Source: Chitinophagales bacterium
GTDB lineage: Bacteria > Bacteroidota > Bacteroidia > Chitinophagales > UBA10324
Direction: 5' to 3'
NCBI GenBank assembly: GCA_013816805.1
Contig: JACDDS010000016.1
Span: 36,047 to 100,046 of the forward strand
Length of the DNA: 64,000 nt
Positions 57,628 to 64,000 of this stretch are shown one piece after another. Numbering within the stretch: the stretch's first letter is position 1; every line of letters starts with the position of its first letter. Both the position numbers and the translations under genes were made by a program. Below the pieces are notes generated by a model. That model searched no databases and was not told where the DNA came from. It worked only from the letters and a program-made list of their open reading frames with translations.

Positions 57628-57837
57628 ATGATAGCCAATCCTTTCAATTAAAAGTAATTCTTCGGGACTTTTGTTTACGATCTCTTCATTTCAAATATGA
57701 AGGCAATATTTCACAACATATTCATAACGACCTTAGGTAAATTACTTCTGGGAAAAAATCTTTACCCTGGTTTCTATCTTTTAAACCTTATTAAAAACAT
57801 CAAGATTCTGCACGAGAATAAAGTCGTTAAAAAATAA
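57628..57837 (+). pseudogene. Decayed T9SS CTD with internal stops
   Basis: In one frame it reads MIANPFN, two stop codons, then FFGTFVYDLF, KLLLGKNLYPGFYLLNLI and ENKVVKK with stop. This is the YPNP...LxxGFYxLN layout of a CTD after decay. It is in the 620-base gap between sat and the large T9SS pair. Nothing else recognisable lies in that gap after the sat terminator. Confidence 0.6.
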
Positions 57838-58006
57838 GAGATTAGGCAACGTCTGCTTAAGCACAATCATATTTACAAAATGTTACAATTCTTTATCCCT
57901 TTGACCATTGTTGGATCCAGTTTTTTCAATTCAGCAGCAATTAAACTTTACCTTCCATATACTGTCAATAGATAATCGGTTACATATCCTTTTAAATTTT
58001 ATTTCT

Positions 58007-60856
58007 ATGAAAAAAAATATACTTTTTATTTTCCTTTTTTTTTTTAAAGAATTATGCTTTCATCCCGCTCAGGCACAAATAAAAAACCTTAACTTTCATA
58101 GCCCATGTGGTTTTATAGAAAATAAAGGACAGGTTACAGATCAGAATGGTAATAAAAGAGATGATGTTAAATTTATTTATTCCAGCGGTTCGTTTAAGCT
58201 TATTCTTCGTAGCGATGGTTACAGTTATCAGTGGTCGCAGGTTATTCCGGCTGGGAACGATAACTCTGAATCCGGACAAAATAAATTACAACAAGATGAA
58301 GATGATCTTCCCGATCTCCCCATCAATATAATAAGTAATCGCATAGATGTACAATTCACTGCCTGCAGCTCTACTGCCACAATAGAAGGATCAGATCCAC
58401 TTAATTTTTATACCAACTATTTTAATAACAATACTGGCTTATCCGGCATTAAAAAAGTGAAAAGTTTCAGCAGTGTTGTTTACAAAGATATTTACAAGGA
58501 TATAGATCTTATATTTTCGTTAATACCAAATAAGCAAGGTGACTTTAAACCAGAGTATAAATTTATAATTCATCCTGCTGCTGATATAAGAGACATTGCT
58601 CTTTCATTCAATGGTGAAAAAAGTCTCTTTCTCGATGCCAATGACGAATTGCAGGCGCATGCTGATTTAGGCTTTGTGAAAGAAACGTGCCCGGCTATCC
58701 TATCAGGCGATGGGAATTTTTTCCAGCGTGGAAAATTTATTTTGAAAGGAAACACTCTCTCATTTGCAGATGTAAAGCGCAATCAAGATCAGTTAGTTAT
58801 AATTGATCCGTTGATAGAATGGGGATCCTATTATGGCGGATACGAAAAAGATGTACCTGATGAACTTGCGTACGATGGCAGGCAGCACCTCTATCTTACG
58901 GGCCGCACGCATTCCTCTTCAATGATTGCTACCAGCGGCACGCATCAAGCCATTTATAGCGGAGGTGATGACGTGCCTCTCATTAAGCTGGATGAACAGG
59001 GTAATATTTTATGGGGCACCTATTACGGTGGAAAAGGCAATGATGTGGCTTTTGCCATTACAACGGATACCATAGGAAACATTTTTCTTGGCGGCCGAAC
59101 GGAAAGTATTACAGGTATTGCTACCGATAGTGCAGTGATCGATACTTTTTCAGGAGGTTTCTTTGATGTGTTTATAGCGAAGTTCGATTCCTCCGGCAAC
59201 CTGCTTTACGGAACTTATATGGGTGGCGATCTGAAGGATGAAGTTCAGGAACTGGCAACCAACACACATGGTGACCTTTATGTGAGTGGCTATACGGAAA
59301 GTTTATACGGTATTGCTACTCCAGGCGCTTATAAAACAAATGGCAATACTGATGGAAAAATATTCCTAATGAGATGGACCAACGACATGCACCTTTTATG
59401 GGGCACATATTATGGCGGGAACGGACGCGACAGGGGTCACGGCGTATGCGAGGATAAGTTCGGACACGTGTACCAGGTGGGAACCGTTGGCAGCAAAGAC
59501 AGTGTAGCAACAACCGGCGCTTTTCAAACATCGATAGGTGGTAAGCTCGATGGCTTTCTTGCTTCCTGGACACCGGATGGAAATCTGCGATGGGCAACCT
59601 ATTACGGGGGCGAATTCGACGAGCGGCTGCGGGATGTAAAAACGGATAATGATGGAAATATTTATTTCGTCGGGCAAACAGAAAGTAACCACAGTATTGC
59701 CACCCCTGGTGTATTTAAAGAAACTTTTTCAGCAACGGAAAATACTGACCGCGATGGCCTGATTGCTAAGTTTGATTCTTTCGGCAACCGCATCTGGGGT
59801 ACCTATTACGGTGGAGAATACATAGAGCAGCCGCGATCGCTTAGGGTGCCTCCAACAGGGGCTCCCATATATATCAGCGGTGTAACTAAAAGTGAAAAAG
59901 GGTTGGCAACACCCGGTGCCTACAATGTGGACTTGGGTGGATTCAATGATGCTTTTATGGCAATCATTAACCATGACGCAACCCAGTTATTGTACTCGAC
60001 CTACTATGGTGGAAAAGGGTCAGAATCTCTTAATGCCGGCGGTTGGTACGGACCGCCTCTTACAATTGATGAAAATGAAAATGTCTTCCTTTCGTCTGCA
60101 ACAAGAAGTGCTGACAGCATTGCCACAGCCGGCTCTTACCGGGATACCATTTTAACTACCGATGAATATGATTTTTTTGTTGCAAAATTTAATAATACCT
60201 GCAGTGATGCCTGGGAAAATAATAATGACATTGCACATGCTCCTAAAATTCCCCTGGATCCGCGTTCAGGGCAGGCAACCATCCATGGGGAAATAAAAGA
60301 TTCTTCTGATAAGGATTATTTTAAAATTACACTAGGGCAAAATTACAGGCAGTTAGTTTTATCATTGAGCGAATTGCCCATTGACGCAGATTTATTTGTG
60401 TACGACGGAACAGGAAATGAATTGGCTTCAGCCCAAAATGTTCAAAATATAAGTGAACAGATTACACTTAATACTGCAGACAGTGGCATCTATTATATAC
60501 TTGTAAAAGCAGGCAATACACCGGACACGGCCAACAATGATTGCTACAAGCTTAATATAACAGCCAGCAATGACATTCCCCTTGCCATAACCCCGCTTAG
60601 CAGTGAAGAACATTTTACATTGTATCCGAACCCGGCCAATAAAGCTACCGTCCTTCAATTACAATGTGACCAGTTAGGATTTTATTCCATACAAATTACG
60701 GACCTGCTGGGAAAAGTTTCCCAATTGAAAACAGTGAAAATGGAAATGGGAAGGAATAATATTGCCCTTGATTTAACGGGTTATGCTTCCGGTATTTATG
60801 AGGTTAGTATTTCCGGGAATGGATTACATGCGAAGCAAACATTAGCAATTCAATAA
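58007..60856 (+). CDS. Large secreted SBBP-repeat protein with PPC and T9SS domains
   Basis: 949 residues from the ATG at 58007; 33 codons upstream are open but precede the signal peptide (ILFIFLFFFKELCFHPAQAQ). The N-terminal domain (about 30-275; 'GFIENKGQVTDQNG...DVKFIYSSGSFKLIL') is the module that usually precedes SBBP repeats in Bacteroidota. Seven repeats with 'WGTYYGGxxxD' follow (about 275-720), then a bacterial pre-peptidase C-terminal-like domain ('DSSDKDYFKITL...DLFVYDGTG...GIYYILVKAG'). A CTD (LYPNPANKATVLQLQ) ends in TLAIQ. It is a giant surface propeller of unknown ligand, with a tandem paralogue 114 bases on. Confidence 0.85.
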   Translation: MKKNILFIFLFFFKELCFHPAQAQIKNLNFHSPCGFIENKGQVTDQNGNKRDDVKFIYSSGSFKLILRSDGYSYQWSQVIPAGNDNSESGQNKLQQDEDDLPDLPINIISNRIDVQFTACSSTATIEGSDPLNFYTNYFNNNTGLSGIKKVKSFSSVVYKDIYKDIDLIFSLIPNKQGDFKPEYKFIIHPAADIRDIALSFNGEKSLFLDANDELQAHADLGFVKETCPAILSGDGNFFQRGKFILKGNTLSFADVKRNQDQLVIIDPLIEWGSYYGGYEKDVPDELAYDGRQHLYLTGRTHSSSMIATSGTHQAIYSGGDDVPLIKLDEQGNILWGTYYGGKGNDVAFAITTDTIGNIFLGGRTESITGIATDSAVIDTFSGGFFDVFIAKFDSSGNLLYGTYMGGDLKDEVQELATNTHGDLYVSGYTESLYGIATPGAYKTNGNTDGKIFLMRWTNDMHLLWGTYYGGNGRDRGHGVCEDKFGHVYQVGTVGSKDSVATTGAFQTSIGGKLDGFLASWTPDGNLRWATYYGGEFDERLRDVKTDNDGNIYFVGQTESNHSIATPGVFKETFSATENTDRDGLIAKFDSFGNRIWGTYYGGEYIEQPRSLRVPPTGAPIYISGVTKSEKGLATPGAYNVDLGGFNDAFMAIINHDATQLLYSTYYGGKGSESLNAGGWYGPPLTIDENENVFLSSATRSADSIATAGSYRDTILTTDEYDFFVAKFNNTCSDAWENNNDIAHAPKIPLDPRSGQATIHGEIKDSSDKDYFKITLGQNYRQLVLSLSELPIDADLFVYDGTGNELASAQNVQNISEQITLNTADSGIYYILVKAGNTPDTANNDCYKLNITASNDIPLAITPLSSEEHFTLYPNPANKATVLQLQCDQLGFYSIQITDLLGKVSQLKTVKMEMGRNNIALDLTGYASGIYEVSISGNGLHAKQTLAIQ

Positions 60857-60970
60857 TTTTATATGGGCTGATTGTAAATCTGAAATAAGCTATTCCATCT
60901 GATTAAAATCTTTAGTCATCACTAATATAATAAATCATAAAATGTATTTTCAAGTTAAATTATAGAATTT

Positions 60971-63811
60971 ATGAAAACAAGTACTTTCTTTTTACTGATG
61001 ATTTATTTCCTGATACAGTTTTCTGCTGCTCAGCCAGTGGCTCAAAATCTTTACAATCACAATCCCTATGGCTTTACAGAAAACAAGGGTCAGATCCGTG
61101 ATCAGAATGGGGATGTAAGAAATGATGTAAGGTTTATTTTTTCCGATGGCTGCTTTAAAATAATTCTTCGTGATAACGGTTTTAGCTATGAGTGGTCAAA
61201 GGCAGTTCCGTCAATTTCAAATGGTGCTGAATCAGGTCAGCTTGATCAGGATGATGATGAAGAAATGAATGAAATTCCTGAAAACATCAACGCGAATCGT
61301 ATTGATATTACACTTAACAATTGTAACAAGGGTATTTTAATTTCAGGTAGTGACCCTTTATCTTTTTATACTAATTATTTTAATGGCTACACTGGTCCGA
61401 AAGGTATTCGGCGCGTGCATTGTTTTAATGAGGTAACCTACCAGAATATTTACAATGGGATTGATCTCGTTTTCTCACTTATAAAAAATGGCGCTGGACC
61501 AATCCGGCCTGAATATAAATTTATTATTCATGAAGGCGGAAACAGCAATAAGATTTCACTTTCATACAGCGGTGAAAAACTGTTCTCTTTAAATAAAGAC
61601 GGTTCCCTGCAAAGTAATGCCGATTTAGGTTTTGTAAAAGAATCCAATCCTGTTATCCAGTCAACCGATGGAGGATTTATTGAAACAGGAAAATTTATAG
61701 TAAAAGGAAGCAATGTATCCTTTGCGCCAATAAAATCAACTCTGGCTCAGGAATTTATTATTGATCCAACAATAGAATGGGGATCCTATTATGGCGGAAA
61801 CGGACGGGATGTTCCCGATGAGCTTGCCTATGATGGCAAGCAACACATTTACCTAACCGGCCGTACTCAATCAACAGATATGATTGCCACCAAGGGTACC
61901 TATCAAACAAGCTATGCAGGGCGCGATGATGTGCCGCTCATTAAAATTGACGAACAGGATAATGTGGTATGGGGAACCTATTACGGTGGCAAAAATAACG
62001 ATGTTTCCTGGGCCATTACTACGGATTCCACGGGCAATATATTCCTTGGTGGCAGAACAGTAAGTGCATCGGGTATTGCCACAAAAGATGCTGTGATAGA
62101 TACTGTTTCAGGCGGATATTTTGATGTATTTATTGCCAAGTTCAGTCCGGAGGGAGATTTATTATATGGTACTTACATGGGTGGAGATTTAAAAGATGAG
62201 GTTCAGGGAATGGCAACGGACATTGAAGGTAACCTGTATGTGAGCGGCTATACAGAAAGCTTGTATGGCATTGCCACTCCGGGTGCTTTTAAAACTACTG
62301 GTGATACCACCGGTGAAATCTTTTTAATGAAATGGAATAATAAGATGAAGTTGCTCTGGAGCACTTATTATGGGGGTGAGGGCCGTGATCGCGGCCATGG
62401 TGTGAACGTGGATAAATTCGGACAAGTCTATCAAACAGGAACGGCGGACAGTAAACAAAATATTGCTACTCCCGGAAGTTTTCAACCAACAAAAGGTGGC
62501 GCCCTTGACGGATTTCTTATTCGCTGGACTACGGGCGGACAGCCAGTTTGGAGCACTTACTATGGCGGCGAAGCAGATGAGCACTGCCGAGATGTAAAAT
62601 CCGACGATGATGGCAATGCTTACTTTGTCTGTCAAACAAAAAGCACTTCAAATATTGCAACTCCAGGTACTTTTAAAGATTCTTTCATTGGTGAGGAAGA
62701 CGGAGATAAAGATGCAGCCATTGTAAAGTTTGACTCTTCAGGAAAAAGAATATGGGGAACCTATTTTGGAGGAAACTTTATTGAGATGCCGCGCTCGCTG
62801 CGTGTTCCTCCTACAGGGGCGCCGGTGTACATTAGCGGTCTCACAAAAAGTAATTCAGGATTAGCGACCGATGAAGCTTATAATGTGGACCTTGGCGGCC
62901 ATAACGATGCCTTTTTTGCAGTGATCAACCAAGATGCAAGCCAGCTAATGTACTCCACCTATTATGGAGGCAAAGGAACTGAGTCCATCAATTCCGGCGG
63001 ATGGTATGGACCATCTATGGAGCTCGATGAAAACGAAAATGTCTTTCTTTCCTCTGCAACAAAAAGCCCGGACAGCATTGCTACACCGGGTGCTTATCGC
63101 GATACCATATTAACCACAAATGAATTTGATTTCTTCATTGCAAAATTTAATAATAGCTGCAGCGATCCGTGGGAAAACAATTACAACTTCACACATGCAC
63201 CGAAAATTCCTCTGGATCCCCTGACTCAGACTGCAAAATTACATGGTCAAATTATTACCGGTTCGGATAAGGATTATTTCAAGTTTGAACTAGACAAAAA
63301 GTTTTCCTCGCTCACCGTTTCCTTATTTGATTTGCCTTTTAACGGTGATTTATTTTTGTATGATGAAGACAAAAATCAGCTTGCCACTTCCCAGCTTCCG
63401 CAACATTCTAATGAAAGTATAACGATTACGAATGCAACGAAAGGAACTTATTATGTCCTTGTAAAAGATCACGACACGGCCGGAATAAATAATGCAGAGT
63501 GCTATCAATTAGCGATATCTGTGAGTGATGCTTCTCCAAAATTGATGCTTGATGCGGAAGAGGCAAATTTTACATTAAGTCCCAATCCGGCGCATGAATT
63601 CACTACGCTCCATTTCCAGTGTAAACATGCGGAAACCTATAACATAGAAATTATCAACGCCACAGGAATACCGGTTCAGTCAAAAAAAGCTGAGATGAAA
63701 GAAGGATTAAATACTGTTAAAATAACATTGACATCATTAGCTTCAGGAATCTACCACTTAAAAATTTCTGGCAAGGGCGAACAATGGTTGCAGGAATTGG
63801 TGATTCAATAA
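60971..63811 (+). CDS. Large secreted SBBP-repeat protein, tandem paralogue
   Basis: 946 residues with the same domains in the same order: signal peptide, N-terminal 'GFTENKGQIRDQNG' domain, seven 'WGTYYGG'-type repeats, PPC-like domain (GSDKDYFKFEL...GDLFLYDEDKN) and CTD (LSPNPAHEFTTLHFQ ... LQELVIQ). Long stretches are nearly the same as in its neighbour, such as IEMPRSLRVPPTGAPVYISG against IEQPRSLRVPPTGAPIYISG. The duplication is older than that of the RCC1 blades, because most third codon positions have changed. Confidence 0.85.
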   Translation: MKTSTFFLLMIYFLIQFSAAQPVAQNLYNHNPYGFTENKGQIRDQNGDVRNDVRFIFSDGCFKIILRDNGFSYEWSKAVPSISNGAESGQLDQDDDEEMNEIPENINANRIDITLNNCNKGILISGSDPLSFYTNYFNGYTGPKGIRRVHCFNEVTYQNIYNGIDLVFSLIKNGAGPIRPEYKFIIHEGGNSNKISLSYSGEKLFSLNKDGSLQSNADLGFVKESNPVIQSTDGGFIETGKFIVKGSNVSFAPIKSTLAQEFIIDPTIEWGSYYGGNGRDVPDELAYDGKQHIYLTGRTQSTDMIATKGTYQTSYAGRDDVPLIKIDEQDNVVWGTYYGGKNNDVSWAITTDSTGNIFLGGRTVSASGIATKDAVIDTVSGGYFDVFIAKFSPEGDLLYGTYMGGDLKDEVQGMATDIEGNLYVSGYTESLYGIATPGAFKTTGDTTGEIFLMKWNNKMKLLWSTYYGGEGRDRGHGVNVDKFGQVYQTGTADSKQNIATPGSFQPTKGGALDGFLIRWTTGGQPVWSTYYGGEADEHCRDVKSDDDGNAYFVCQTKSTSNIATPGTFKDSFIGEEDGDKDAAIVKFDSSGKRIWGTYFGGNFIEMPRSLRVPPTGAPVYISGLTKSNSGLATDEAYNVDLGGHNDAFFAVINQDASQLMYSTYYGGKGTESINSGGWYGPSMELDENENVFLSSATKSPDSIATPGAYRDTILTTNEFDFFIAKFNNSCSDPWENNYNFTHAPKIPLDPLTQTAKLHGQIITGSDKDYFKFELDKKFSSLTVSLFDLPFNGDLFLYDEDKNQLATSQLPQHSNESITITNATKGTYYVLVKDHDTAGINNAECYQLAISVSDASPKLMLDAEEANFTLSPNPAHEFTTLHFQCKHAETYNIEIINATGIPVQSKKAEMKEGLNTVKITLTSLASGIYHLKISGKGEQWLQELVIQ

Positions 63812-63942
63812 GGAAGTATTACAGTCTTCGATGTCTCAGGCTTGCCACAGTTCCGTGCTAACCCACAAGTTTTTAGGGTCAACCTGAAAACTCAAAAGGC
63901 TTATCTATGAAGGATTTCACAATGGGATGTGGAAAATGAAAA

Positions 63943-63977
63943 GCCCCAAAACGCAGATAAGCATGCAATTTTGGGGC
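63943..63977 (-). terminator. Hairpin near the window end
   Basis: GCCCCAAAA pairs with TTTTGGGGC around a 17-base loop. On the minus strand it is followed by TTTTCATTTTCC, so it may end a minus-strand gene that lies beyond the window. It could also serve the plus-strand gene upstream. I see no gene in 63812-63942. Confidence 0.6.
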
Positions 63978-64000
63978 AGATCAATTTGCACTTCAAATGT

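Overview
The window comes from a bacterium of the phylum Bacteroidota. Three things show this. At least fourteen secreted or surface proteins end in a type IX secretion (T9SS) C-terminal sorting domain (CTD) of the 'YPNP...GxxV...LxxGxYxL' kind. The promoters that can be recognised have the Bacteroidota form TTTG-N19/20-TAnnTTTG. The outer-membrane genes (TonB-dependent receptor with a CarboxypepD_reg-like domain, PorT-type barrel, propeller-type sensor kinase) are typical of the phylum. No T9SS machinery gene is present, and I cannot name the genus.

Layout. 1-7.1 kb: end of a GH37 trehalase, a fused trehalose-6-phosphate synthase/phosphatase, a GT-C membrane glycosyltransferase, priA and a HicB-HicA toxin-antitoxin pair. 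7.2-10.5 kb: a tandem family of T9SS propeller proteins with a CTD stump and a copy lacking its propeller. 10.5-19.2 kb: paaN, an XRE-type regulator divergent from a barrel protein with a clear promoter, several lipoproteins and a small HTH protein. 19.2-24.8 kb: three T9SS repeat proteins (SBBP-like, RCC1, delta-60) with CTD relics between them. 24.9-33.7 kb: a TonB-dependent receptor flanked by a 23-bp repeat, a secreted esterase-like protein, a glycine-zipper family and DoxX.

33.7-39.4 kb: a 23S-5S rRNA unit on the minus strand with its own promoter and processing stem but no adjacent 16S gene. Downstream of its 5S gene lie a T9SS gene on the opposite strand, a truncated 5S copy with an 89-bp exact match, and an older degenerate 5S copy. 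39.4-50.6 kb: TMTC-like TPR membrane protein, propeller sensor histidine kinase, purD, secA, deoC and a SPOR-like protein. 50.6-54 kb: two paralogous T9SS proteins, one with a frameshift. 54-57.4 kb: M20 peptidase, cysC and sat. 57.4-64 kb: a CTD relic and two large tandem T9SS proteins.

Housekeeping genes (priA, purD, secA, deoC, cysC, sat, rRNA) are interleaved with fast-evolving families of surface proteins. Five different repeat families here each carry exactly seven repeats, as expected for seven-bladed propellers, ahead of a CTD. Several places hold leftover halves of CTDs, which suggests that these genes are built and rebuilt by recombination. The strongest unusual signals are the 23S-5S unit without a linked 16S and the duplicated 5S tails around a cargo gene.
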